In this document: in pieces, positions 48,075-58,719 of the stretch
Layout of the letters: every line of letters begins with the position of its first letter
Position numbering within the stretch: the stretch's first letter is position 1
Origin: Sipunculus nudus
Taxonomy: Eukaryota > Annelida > Sipuncula > Golfingiida > Sipunculidae
Assembly (NCBI GenBank): GCA_026874595.1
Contig: CM049320.1
Location: 5,399,464 to 5,463,463 of the forward strand
Length of the DNA: 64,000 bases
Direction: 5' to 3'
Notes under the pieces: generated by a model
Seen by the model: the letters and a program-made list of their open reading frames with translations, nothing else
The model's database searches: none
Told to the model about the DNA's origin: nothing
Translations under genes and position numbers: made by a program

Positions 48075-49949
48075 CTACGAAATGGTCCGGAACATTGAAT
48101 TTCAGCACTCACACAATGCATTCCAGAAACAAATGGCCAATGACATCAAAACAATCAGACAATCTGACAATCTCCTAGTACAGGCAGATAAGACAACCAA
48201 CCTGTACAGTATGCCGAAAGAACACTACAATTAACTTCTTACAGAAAACATCACTAAGAAATACAAAAAAGCAGACAGAAATATCTGTAAAAATATCAAT
48301 ACAGAAGCCAAAGATATAGCCGGTTCCCTTAACCTAGCAGACCGCATCGAAGTCATGGCCGAGCGCAATGCTTACATTACTTTTAAAGACCACAAGGATA
48401 ATTTTGAACAAAACCCCAAGTGCAGATTGATTAATCCAGCAAAATCTGAAATAGGTATCATTAGCAAAAAGCACTTGGAAAAAATTAATAGCCAACTGAG
48501 ACTGAAAACCAAACTCAACCAGTGGCAAAATACCGCACAGGTAATATCTTGGTTCAAGAAATTGAAGCTGAAACAAAAATCTAAGTTCATAAAGTTTGAT
48601 ATTGTTGACTTTTACCCCTCGATCACAGAAGATCTTCTCATGAAAGCCCTCAAATTTGCCAAAACCATGGTCTCCATTCCAGAGGATGTTATCAAAACCA
48701 TCCTGCACAGCAGGAAAAGCTTACTGTTTAGCAACGGTAACACCTGGGTGAAAAAAGATCACACTAGTTTTGACGTCACCATGGGCAGTTTTGATGGCGC
48801 TGAAGTATGCGAAATTGTTGGTTTATACATCCTAGATATGTTGAAAAAGGAATTTGGTGTAAATGCTCTAGGCCTGTATCGTGATGACGGTTTAGGTTGT
48901 TTCCCCAACATGTCTGGACCCAAAGTAGACAGCACCCGTAAGAAAATGATCAAACTCTTTTCCAATGTTGGGTTAAAGATAACCATTGAAACTAACCTGA
49001 CCTGCACAGATTTCTTAGACGTAACATTTGACCTCCAAAATGACATCTTCTACCCTTACAGAAAACCGAACAATGACCCTCTCTATATCCACGCACAATC
49101 CAATCACCCCCCAGCTATCATTAGGCAGATACCTATGATGATCAGTAAACGTGTTTCTGACAACTCCTGCAATAAAGAGCTATTTATGAAAGCCAAACCC
49201 ATGTATGATGAAGCTTTAGCGAAAAGCGGGTTCTCAGAAAGCTTAAAATATGTTGAACCAACAGTGAAAAGCAAGAGAAACAGGAAAAGGAAAATAATAT
49301 GGTTTAATCCACCCTAGAGCCGTCATGTAAAAACCAACATTGGCAGAAAATTCATGAAACTAGTTGAAAAACACTTCCCTCAACATCACAGGTACCACAG
49401 GTTATTCAACAGGAACAATTTGAAAATTAGCTACAGCTGTCTACCCAACATGTCTAACCTGATCAGCAAACATAATATGAAGGTTCTAAATTCTGACAAT
49501 GCTGTGAATGCACCCCAAAAACAATGTAACTGCCGTAAAAAAGACGAATGTCCTATGAATGGTCAATGTCAGCTGAAATGCATTGTCTATAAAGCAACAG
49601 TTAGAACAGACAATGACGTGAAACACTACATAGGGTGTACTGAAGGTGATTTCAAGACAAGATATAATAACCACAAGCAATCCTTTCGGAACAGATCCCA
49701 CGCTAAAAACACTGAACTGTCTAAACACATTTGGTCACTAAAAGACAACAATATCAATTAAAAGCTCTCCTGGGAAATATCTGCCAAGGCAGCACCTTAC
49801 TTCTGTGGGACTAGGAAGTGTGATCTCTGCTTGTCTGAAAAGCTACTTATAGCTACTGCCCCCCTGGATCATTGTTGAACTCAAGAGCTGAAATTCTCTC
49901 CAAGTGCCGCCATCAAAACAAATTCACCCTGAAATATTTTAAAACCTAG
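48061..49949 (+). pseudogene. PLE copy 1, 5'-truncated RT/GIY-YIG ORF with four lesions
   Basis: The copy begins at the residue equivalent to IYEMVRN in intact copies and keeps the RT and nuclease regions. Lesions: TAA at 48232-48234 (AAA in other copies), TAG at 49315-49317 (shared with copy 2), TAA at 49759-49761 (TAC elsewhere) and loss of one C in the run near 49862, shifting the frame at the C-terminus. It also has private substitutions, such as GTA for GCA in the SGPK-V-DST stretch. The inverted piece upstream happens to supply an in-frame ATG at 48034, but the frame closes after 67 codons. Confidence 0.9.
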
Positions 49950-49981
49950 CATTCGTACTAATATTCAGCGTGCCCCCTTAA

Positions 49982-50004
49982 CCCCCCCCCCCCCCCCCCC
50001 CCCC
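49982..50004 (+). repeat. C23 homopolymer after PLE copy 1 ORF
   Basis: The equivalent tracts are C15 (52911-52925), C13 (55831-55843) and C14 (58752-58765). A second tract per unit is C13 (50460), C12 (53381), C15 (56299) and C11 (59221). On the opposite strand these are G-runs. Confidence 0.9.
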
Positions 50005-50555
50005 AACGAGGATCCGCTGGGCAGACTCATTTGTTCAGGTAGTTGTTCTCTCACTGCTGGCTCGTGGAGTCCATTGGATGAGAGGGAAGTTCTACTTTAT
50101 CCTGGTCTAATGGGCTTTACGACCTCCAGCTAGGAGACTTGCACCACTTGGTATGGGTATAGTATATTTGCCTTTTATATTGTATATTTGCCTTGTATAT
50201 TGTGTATTTTCACAGTATATGTGTATTTTTATCATATCATATGTATACTACTGATATGTTCACTGCTTCCAAGGCCCTATTAGAAATCATTTCAATATGC
50301 TGATTGAGCATCCTGGTTATATCTTTGTATTATATTTACTATTTACTACATTATATAACCTCTTTGCCCTGCCCTGTTATGTTCCAGTATCGCACGTGTA
50401 CCCCGACCAATCCTATTGTGCACCCGAGAACAATAGGATCAGTGTCAGTCTTTCACATGCCCCCCCCCCCCCGACCCGAATCGCACAAAGCATAATCTCG
50501 TAATCTCGTAAAGTCTCGGCTTTTCAAACCACGACCTTAGCTTCATTCTAACCAC

Positions 50556-50603
50556 ATTCACCTGATGATCGGGTCGCATCCCGTGAAACAGTCTGTTGTG
50601 AAT
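50556..50603 (+). ncRNA. type I hammerhead ribozyme, PLE copy 1/2 boundary
   Basis: Stem I pairs ATTCAC (50556-50561) with GTGAAT (50598-50603). The core CTGATGA (50562-50568) is followed by stem II CGGG/CCCG (570-573 with 580-583, loop TCGCAT) closed by a T-T pair. GAAA (50585-50588) leads into stem III ACA/TGT with loop GTC. The predicted cleavage is after T50597 (GUU triplet). A TAACA bulge beyond stem I could contact loop II. Such minimal-stem-III hammerheads are established in PLE pseudo-LTRs. Confidence 0.88.
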
Positions 50604-50766
50604 TAACAGTGTTGTTTTTCTTCAGAGTTATACCGCTCTGGCCTAGCTTGTAGGCCATAGAGCACTTTACATCGGAGGGTAACACTACCTTCTACTCCAG
50701 CTCCAGCGACAGGTACGTTGTCGAGCACTTTTGTTAACCCACCCTGTCCAGAAATTCAACTTGTAA

Positions 50767-52878
50767 CTCTACAGAATCAACAAAGCTAACTTCAACTACT
50801 CTTTGAAAAACATTCCCATCCCTAGTAATCTGTCCTATACCAAATCCCTGATAAGTAAAGTTGAAAGCCTACTTCGGAGAATGCGATGGAAGGCATTCCA
50901 TTTCGAAAACCCTGGTCAAACTTCAGATAAACAAAACTATGGATTCAAAACCACATATTCACCCCCTCATAGCGAACACCTCAGGGCATTTGAAAGTGAT
51001 ATCTACGAAATGGTCCGGAACATTGAATTTCAGCACTCACACAATGCATTCCAGAAACAAATGGCCAATGACATCAAAACAATCAGACAATCTGACAATC
51101 TCCTAGTACAGGCAGATAAGACAACCAACCTGTACAGTATGCCGAAAGAACACTACAATAAACTTCTTACAGAAAACATCACTAAGACATACAAAAAAGC
51201 AGACAGAAATATCTGTAAAAATATCAATACAGAAGCCAAAGAAATAGCCGGTTCCCTTAACCTAGCAGACCGCATCGAAGTCATGGCCGAGCGCAATGCT
51301 TACATTACTTTGAAAGACCACAAGGATAATTTTGAACAAAACCCCAAGTGCAGATTGATTAATCCAGCAAAATCTGAAATAGGTATCATTAGCAAAAAGC
51401 ACTTGGAAAAAATTAATAGCCTACTGAGACTGAAAACCAAACTCAACCAGTGGCAAAATACCGCACAGGTAATATCTTGGTTCAAGAAATTGAAGCTGAA
51501 ACAAAAATCTAAGTTCATAAAGTTTGATATTGTTGACTTTTACCCCTCGATCACAGAAGATCTTCTCATGAAAGCCCTCAAATTTGCCAAAACCATGGTC
51601 TCCATTCCAGAGGATGTTATCAAAACCATCCTGCACAGCAGGAAAAGCTTACTGTTTAGCAACGGTAACACCTGGGTGAAAAAAGATCACACTAGTTTTG
51701 ACGTCACCATGGGCAGTTTTGATGGCGCTGAAGTATGCGAAATTGTTGGTTTATACATCCTAGATATGTTGAAAAAGGAATTTGGTGTAAATGCTCTAGG
51801 CCTGTATCGTGATGACGGTTTAGGTTGTTTCCCCAACATGTCTGGACCCAAAGCAGACAGCACCCGTAAGAAAATGATCAAACTCTTTTCCAATGTTGGG
51901 TTAAAGATAACCATTGAAACTAACCTGACCTGCACAGATTTCTTAGACGTAACATTTGACCTCCAAAATGACATCTTCTACCCTTACAGAAAACCGAACA
52001 ATGACCCTCTCTATATCCACGCACAATCCAATCACCCCCCAGCTATCATTAGGCAGATACCTATGATGATCAGTAAACGTGTTTCTGACAACTCCTGCAA
52101 TAAAGAGCTATTTATGAAAGCCAAACCCATGTATGATGAAGCTTTAGCGAAAAGCGGGTTCTCAGAAAGCTTAAAATATGTTGAACCAACAGTGAAAAGC
52201 AAGAGAAACAGGAAAAGGAAAATAATATGGTTTAATCCACCCTAGAGCCGTCATGTAAAAACCAACATTGGCAGAAAATTCATGAAACTAGTTGAAAAAC
52301 ACTTCCCTCAACATCACAGGTACCACAGGTTATTCAACAGGAACAATTTGAAAATTAGCTACAGCTGTCTACCCAACATGTCTAACCTGATCAGCAAACA
52401 TAATATGAAGGTTCTAAATTCTGACAATGCTGTGAATGCACCCCAAAAACAATGTAACTGCCGTAAAAAAGACGAATGTCCTATGAATGGTCAATGTCAG
52501 CTGAAATGCATTGTCTATAAAGCAACAGTTAGAACAGACAATGACGTGAAACACTACATAGGGTGTACTGAAGGTGATTTCAAGACAAGATATAATAACC
52601 ACAAGCAATCCTTTCGGAACAGATCCCACGCTAAAAACACTGAACTGTCTAAACACATTTGGTCACTAAAAGACAACAATATCAATTACAAGCTCTCCTG
52701 GGAAATATCTGCCAAGGCAGCACCTTACTTCTGTGGGACTAGGAAGTGTGATCTCTGCTTGTCTGAAAAGCTACTTATAGCTACTGCCCCCCATGGATCA
52801 TTGTTGAACTCAAGAGCTGAAATTCTCTCCAAGTGCCGCCATCAAAACAAATTCACCCTGAAATATTTTAAAACCTAG
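50767..52878 (+). pseudogene. PLE copy 2, full-length ORF with one amber codon
   Basis: Identical in layout to the intact copies. The only coding lesion I see is TAG at 52243-52245, where copies 3 and 4 have TAC, in the linker after the RT (FNPP-stop-SRHVKTN). The rest of the linker and the GIY-YIG nuclease remain open to 52878. As it stands it would make an RT without nuclease unless the stop is read through. The open frame starts after the TAA at 50764-50766 and has no ATG for its first 38 codons or so; see copy 3. Confidence 0.9.
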
Positions 52879-53475
52879 CATTCGTACTAATATTCAGCGT
52901 GCCCCCTTAACCCCCCCCCCCCCCCAACGAGGATCCGCTGGGCAGACTCATTTGTTCAGGTAGTTGTTCTCTCACTGCTGGCTCGTGGAGTCCATTGGAT
53001 GAGAGGGAAGTTCTACTTTATCCTGGTCTAATGGGCTTTACGACCTCCAGCTAGGAGACTTGCACCACTTGGTATGGGTATAGTATATTTGCCTTTTATA
53101 TTGTATATTTGCCTTGTATATTGTGTATTTTCACAGTATATGTGTATTTTTATCATATCATATGTATACTACTGATATGTTCACTGCTTCCAAGGCCCTA
53201 TTAGAAATCATTTCAATATGCTGATTGAGCATCCTGGTTATATCTTTGTATTATATTTACTATTTACTACATTATATAACCTCTTTGCCCTGCCCTGTTA
53301 TGTTCCAGTATCGCACGTGTACCCCGACCAATCCTATTGTGCACCCGAGAACAATAGGATCAGTGTCAGTCTTTCACATGCCCCCCCCCCCCGACCCGAA
53401 TCGCACAAAGCATAATCTCGTAATCTCGTAAAGTCTCGGCTTTTCAAACCACGACCTTAGCTTCATTCTAACCAC

Positions 53476-53523
53476 ATTCACCTGATGATCGGGTCGCATC
53501 CCGTGAAACAGTCTGTTGTGAAT
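53476..53523 (+). ncRNA. type I hammerhead ribozyme, PLE copy 2/3 boundary
   Basis: Sequence identical to the ribozyme at 50556. Predicted cleavage is after 53517, which sets a 2920-nt unit from the first site. Confidence 0.88.
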
Positions 53524-53686
53524 TAACAGTGTTGTTTTTCTTCAGAGTTATACCGCTCTGGCCTAGCTTGTAGGCCATAGAGCACTTTACATCGGAGGGT
53601 AACACTACCTTCTACTCCAGCTCCAGCGACAGGTACGTTGTCGAGCACTTTTGTTAACCCACCCTGTCCAGAAATTCAACTTGTAA

Positions 53687-55798
53687 CTCTACAGAATCAA
53701 CAAAGCTAACTTCAACTACTCTTTGAAAAACATTCCCATCCCTAGTAATCTGTCCTATACCAAATCCCTGATAAGTAAAGTTGAAAGCCTACTTCGGAGA
53801 ATGCGATGGAAGGCATTCCATTTCGAAAACCCTGGTCAAACTTCAGATAAACAAAACTATGGATTCAAAACCACATATTCACCCCCTCATAGCGAACACC
53901 TCAGGGCATTTGAAAGTGATATCTACGAAATGGTCCGGAACATTGAATTTCAGCACTCACACAATGCATTCCAGAAACAAATGGCCAATGACATCAAAAC
54001 AATCAGACAATCTGACAATCTCCTAGTACAGGCAGATAAGACAACCAACCTGTACAGTATGCCGAAAGAACACTACAATAAACTTCTTACAGAAAACATC
54101 ACTAAGACATACAAAAAAGCAGACAGAAATATCTGTAAAAATATCAATACAGAAGCCAAAGAAATAGCCGGTTCCCTTAACCTAGCAGACCGCATCGAAG
54201 TCATGGCCGAGCGCAATGCTTACATTACTTTGAAAGACCACAAGGATAATTTTGAACAAAACCCCAAGTGCAGATTGATTAATCCAGCAAAATCTGAAAT
54301 AGGTATCATTAGCAAAAAGCACTTGGAAAAAATTAATAGCCTACTGAGACTGAAAACCAAACTCAACCAGTGGCAAAATACCGCACAGGTAATATCTTGG
54401 TTCAAGAAATTGAAGCTGAAACAAAAATCTAAGTTCATAAAGTTTGATATTGTTGACTTTTACCCCTCGATCACAGAAGATCTTCTCATGAAAGCCCTCA
54501 AATTTGCCAAAACCATGGTCTCCATTCCAGAGGATGTTATCAAAACCATCCTGCACAGCAGGAAAAGCTTACTGTTTAGCAACGGTAACACCTGGGTGAA
54601 AAAAGATCACACTAGTTTTGACGTCACCATGGGCAGTTTTGATGGCGCTGAAGTATGCGAAATTGTTGGTTTATACATCCTAGATATGTTGAAAAAGGAA
54701 TTTGGTGTAAATGCTCTAGGCCTGTATCGTGATGACGGTTTAGGTTGTTTCCCCAACATGTCTGGACCCAAAGCAGACAGCACCCGTAAGAAAATGATCA
54801 AACTCTTTTCCAATGTTGGGTTAAAGATAACCATTGAAACTAACCTGACCTGCACAGATTTCTTAGACGTAACATTTGACCTCCAAAATGACATCTTCTA
54901 CCCTTACAGAAAACCGAACAATGACCCTCTCTATATCCACGCACAATCCAATCACCCCCCAGCTATCATTAGGCAGATACCTATGATGATCAGTAAACGT
55001 GTTTCTGACAACTCCTGCAATAAAGAGCTATTTATGAAAGCCAAACCCATGTATGATGAAGCTTTAGCGAAAAGCGGGTTCTCAGAAAGCTTAAAATATG
55101 TTGAACCAACAGTGAAAAGCAAGAGAAACAGGAAAAGGAAAATAATATGGTTTAATCCACCCTACAGCCGTCATGTAAAAACCAACATTGGCAGAAAATT
55201 CATGAAACTAGTTGAAAAACACTTCCCTCAACATCACAGGTACCACAGGTTATTCAACAGGAACAATTTGAAAATTAGCTACAGCTGTCTACCCAACATG
55301 TCTAACCTGATCAGCAAACATAATATGAAGGTTCTAAATTCTGACAATGCTGTGAATGCACCCCAAAAACAATGTAACTGCCGTAAAAAAGACGAATGTC
55401 CTATGAATGGTCAATGTCAGCTGAAATGCATTGTCTATAAAGCAACAGTTAGAACAGACAATGACGTGAAACACTACATAGGGTGTACTGAAGGTGATTT
55501 CAAGACAAGATATAATAACCACAAGCAATCCTTTCGGAACAGATCCCACGCTAAAAACACTGAACTGTCTAAACACATTTGGTCACTAAAAGACAACAAT
55601 ATCAATTACAAGCTCTCCTGGGAAATATCTGCCAAGGCAGCACCTTACTTCTGTGGGACTAGGAAGTGTGATCTCTGCTTGTCTGAAAAGCTACTTATAG
55701 CTACTGCCCCCCATGGATCATTGTTGAACTCAAGAGCTGAAATTCTCTCCAAGTGCCGCCATCAAAACAAATTCACCCTGAAATATTTTAAAACCTAG
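53687..55798 (+). CDS. PLE copy 3, intact reverse transcriptase/GIY-YIG endonuclease
   Basis: The product copies RNA into DNA and nicks target DNA with its own nuclease. Numbering from the TTG at 53723 (691 codons): conserved PLE N-terminus (NIPIPSNLSYTKSLISKVES, RRMRWKAF), RT block ITLKDHKDNFEQNPKCRLIN near 170-190, motif A FDIVDFYPS with Asp242, motif B TMGSFDGAEV, motif C YRDDG with Asp337/338, and thumb-side DFLDVTFDL and YIHAQSNHPP. A Cys-rich linker (C-x-C-x5-C-x5-C-x3-C) precedes the GIY-YIG domain: IVYKATV, HYIGCTEG (Tyr585-Gly587), Arg596, His600 and the probable catalytic Glu614. A second Cys group (CGTRKCDLC) follows. No ATG opens the frame: it runs from the codon after TAA (53684-53686), and residues LYRINKANFNYS before the TTG look like conserved coding sequence. 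Start may be non-AUG or lie in a spliced upstream exon; ctctacag just upstream resembles an acceptor. Confidence 0.92.
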   Translation, partial: LYRINKANFNYSLKNIPIPSNLSYTKSLISKVESLLRRMRWKAFHFENPGQTSDKQNYGFKTTYSPPHSEHLRAFESDIYEMVRNIEFQHSHNAFQKQMANDIKTIRQSDNLLVQADKTTNLYSMPKEHYNKLLTENITKTYKKADRNICKNINTEAKEIAGSLNLADRIEVMAERNAYITLKDHKDNFEQNPKCRLINPAKSEIGIISKKHLEKINSLLRLKTKLNQWQNTAQVISWFKKLKLKQKSKFIKFDIVDFYPSITEDLLMKALKFAKTMVSIPEDVIKTILHSRKSLLFSNGNTWVKKDHTSFDVTMGSFDGAEVCEIVGLYILDMLKKEFGVNALGLYRDDGLGCFPNMSGPKADSTRKKMIKLFSNVGLKITIETNLTCTDFLDVTFDLQNDIFYPYRKPNNDPLYIHAQSNHPPAIIRQIPMMISKRVSDNSCNKELFMKAKPMYDEALAKSGFSESLKYVEPTVKSKRNRKRKIIWFNPPYSRHVKTNIGRKFMKLVEKHFPQHHRYHRLFNRNNLKISYSCLPNMSNLISKHNMKVLNSDNAVNAPQKQCNCRKKDECPMNGQCQLKCIVYKATVRTDNDVKHYIGCTEGDFKTRYNNHKQSFRNRSHAKNTELSKHIWSLKDNNINYKLSWEISAKAAPYFCGTRKCDLCLSEKLLIATAPHGSLLNSRAEILSKCRHQNKFTLKYFKT

Positions 55799-56396
55799 CA
55801 TTCGTACTAATATTCAGCGTGCCCCCTTAACCCCCCCCCCCCCAACGAGGATCCGCTGGGCAGACTCATTTGTTCAGGTAGTTGTTCTCTCACTGCTGGC
55901 TCGTGGAGTCCATTGGATGAGAGGGAAGTTCTACTTTATCCTGGTCTAATGGGCTTTACGACCTCCAGCTAGGAGACTTGCACCACTTGGTATGGGTATA
56001 GTATATTTGCCTTTTATATTGTATATTTGCCTTGTATATTGTGTATTTTCACAGTATATGTGTATTTTTATCATATCATATGTATACTACTGATATGTTC
56101 ACTGCTTCCAAGGCCCTATTAGAAATCATTTCAATATGCTGATTGAGCATCCTGGTTATATCTTTGTATTATATTTACTATTTACTACATTATATAACCT
56201 CTTTGCCCTGCCCTGTTATGTTCCAGTATCGCACGTGTACCCCGACCAATCCTATTGTGCACCCGAGAACAATAGGATCAGTGTCAGTCTTTCACATGCC
56301 CCCCCCCCCCCCCGACCCGAATCGCACAAAGCATAATCTCGTAATCTCGTAAAGTCTCGGCTTTTCAAACCACGACCTTAGCTTCATTCTAACCAC

Positions 56397-56444
56397 ATTC
56401 ACCTGATGATCGGGTCGCATCCCGTGAAACAGTCTGTTGTGAAT
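56397..56444 (+). ncRNA. type I hammerhead ribozyme, PLE copy 3/4 boundary
   Basis: Identical core and stems. Predicted cleavage is after 56438, giving a 2921-nt unit from the second site. Confidence 0.88.
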
Positions 56445-56607
56445 TAACAGTGTTGTTTTTCTTCAGAGTTATACCGCTCTGGCCTAGCTTGTAGGCCATA
56501 GAGCACTTTACATCGGAGGGTAACACTACCTTCTACTCCAGCTCCAGCGACAGGTACGTTGTCGAGCACTTTTGTTAACCCACCCTGTCCAGAAATTCAA
56601 CTTGTAA

Positions 56608-58719
56608 CTCTACAGAATCAACAAAGCTAACTTCAACTACTCTTTGAAAAACATTCCCATCCCTAGTAATCTGTCCTATACCAAATCCCTGATAAGTAAA
56701 GTTGAAAGCCTACTTCGGAGAATGCGATGGAAGGCATTCCATTTCGAAAACCCTGGTCAAACTTCAGATAAACAAAACTATGGATTCAAAACCACATATT
56801 CACCCCCTCATAGCGAACACCTCAGGGCATTTGAAAGTGATATCTACGAAATGGTCCGGAACATTGAATTTCAGCACTCACACAATGCATTCCAGAAACA
56901 AATGGCCAATGACATCAAAACAATCAGACAATCTGACAATCTCCTAGTACAGGCAGATAAGACAACCAACCTGTACAGTATGCCGAAAGAACACTACAAT
57001 AAACTTCTTACAGAAAACATCACTAAGACATACAAAAAAGCAGACAGAAATATCTGTAAAAATATCAATACAGAAGCCAAAGAAATAGCCGGTTCCCTTA
57101 ACCTAGCAGACCGCATCGAAGTCATGGCCGAGCGCAATGCTTACATTACTTTGAAAGACCACAAGGATAATTTTGAACAAAACCCCAAGTGCAGATTGAT
57201 TAATCCAGCAAAATCTGAAATAGGTATCATTAGCAAAAAGCACTTGGAAAAAATTAATAGCCTACTGAGACTGAAAACCAAACTCAACCAGTGGCAAAAT
57301 ACCGCACAGGTAATATCTTGGTTCAAGAAATTGAAGCTGAAACAAAAATCTAAGTTCATAAAGTTTGATATTGTTGACTTTTACCCCTCGATCACAGAAG
57401 ATCTTCTCATGAAAGCCCTCAAATTTGCCAAAACCATGGTCTCCATTCCAGAGGATGTTATCAAAACCATCCTGCACAGCAGGAAAAGCTTACTGTTTAG
57501 CAACGGTAACACCTGGGTGAAAAAAGATCACACTAGTTTTGACGTCACCATGGGCAGTTTTGATGGCGCTGAAGTATGCGAAATTGTTGGTTTATACATC
57601 CTAGATATGTTGAAAAAGGAATTTGGTGTAAATGCTCTAGGCCTGTATCGTGATGACGGTTTAGGTTGTTTCCCCAACATGTCTGGACCCAAAGCAGACA
57701 GCACCCGTAAGAAAATGATCAAACTCTTTTCCAATGTTGGGTTAAAGATAACCATTGAAACTAACCTGACCTGCACAGATTTCTTAGACGTAACATTTGA
57801 CCTCCAAAATGACATCTTCTACCCTTACAGAAAACCGAACAATGACCCTCTCTATATCCACGCACAATCCAATCACCCCCCAGCTATCATTAGGCAGATA
57901 CCTATGATGATCAGTAAACGTGTTTCTGACAACTCCTGCAATAAAGAGCTATTTATGAAAGCCAAACCCATGTATGATGAAGCTTTAGCGAAAAGCGGGT
58001 TCTCAGAAAGCTTAAAATATGTTGAACCAACAGTGAAAAGCAAGAGAAACAGGAAAAGGAAAATAATATGGTTTAATCCACCCTACAGCCGTCATGTAAA
58101 AACCAACATTGGCAGAAAATTCATGAAACTAGTTGAAAAACACTTCCCTCAACATCACAGGTACCACAGGTTATTCAACAGGAACAATTTGAAAATTAGC
58201 TACAGCTGTCTACCCAACATGTCTAACCTGATCAGCAAACATAATATGAAGGTTCTAAATTCTGACAATGCTGTGAATGCACCCCAAAAACAATGTAACT
58301 GCCGTAAAAAAGACGAATGTCCTATGAATGGTCAATGTCAGCTGAAATGCATTGTCTATAAAGCAACAGTTAGAACAGACAATGACGTGAAACACTACAT
58401 AGGGTGTACTGAAGGTGATTTCAAGACAAGATATAATAACCACAAGCAATCCTTTCGGAACAGATCCCACGCTAAAAACACTGAACTGTCTAAACACATT
58501 TGGTCACTAAAAGACAACAATATCAATTACAAGCTCTCCTGGGAAATATCTGCCAAGGCAGCACCTTACTTCTGTGGGACTAGGAAGTGTGATCTCTGCT
58601 TGTCTGAAAAGCTACTTATAGCTACTGCCCCCCCTGGATCATTGTTGAACTCAAGAGCTGAAATTCTCTCCAAGTGCCGCCATCAAAACAAATTCACCCT
58701 GAAATATTTTAAAACCTAG
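56608..58719 (+). CDS. PLE copy 4, intact reverse transcriptase/GIY-YIG endonuclease
   Basis: Same protein as copy 3 apart from ATAPPGSLL in place of ATAPHGSLL close to the C-terminus. All RT and nuclease residues listed for copy 3 are kept, and there is no stop in the linker. The open frame again begins right after a TAA without ATG; the equivalent TTG is at 56644. The downstream leader has private changes relative to copies 1-3: gcacctcttgg, tatcttatcat, ataatctcataat and cgacgttagc. This suits its place as the terminal copy. Confidence 0.92.
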   Translation, partial: LYRINKANFNYSLKNIPIPSNLSYTKSLISKVESLLRRMRWKAFHFENPGQTSDKQNYGFKTTYSPPHSEHLRAFESDIYEMVRNIEFQHSHNAFQKQMANDIKTIRQSDNLLVQADKTTNLYSMPKEHYNKLLTENITKTYKKADRNICKNINTEAKEIAGSLNLADRIEVMAERNAYITLKDHKDNFEQNPKCRLINPAKSEIGIISKKHLEKINSLLRLKTKLNQWQNTAQVISWFKKLKLKQKSKFIKFDIVDFYPSITEDLLMKALKFAKTMVSIPEDVIKTILHSRKSLLFSNGNTWVKKDHTSFDVTMGSFDGAEVCEIVGLYILDMLKKEFGVNALGLYRDDGLGCFPNMSGPKADSTRKKMIKLFSNVGLKITIETNLTCTDFLDVTFDLQNDIFYPYRKPNNDPLYIHAQSNHPPAIIRQIPMMISKRVSDNSCNKELFMKAKPMYDEALAKSGFSESLKYVEPTVKSKRNRKRKIIWFNPPYSRHVKTNIGRKFMKLVEKHFPQHHRYHRLFNRNNLKISYSCLPNMSNLISKHNMKVLNSDNAVNAPQKQCNCRKKDECPMNGQCQLKCIVYKATVRTDNDVKHYIGCTEGDFKTRYNNHKQSFRNRSHAKNTELSKHIWSLKDNNINYKLSWEISAKAAPYFCGTRKCDLCLSEKLLIATAPPGSLLNSRAEILSKCRHQNKFTLKYFKT

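Noticed and set aside
48334-58497. Minus-strand frames inside PLE copies
   Set aside because: They are shadows of the plus-strand RT/nuclease ORF and lack their own motifs.
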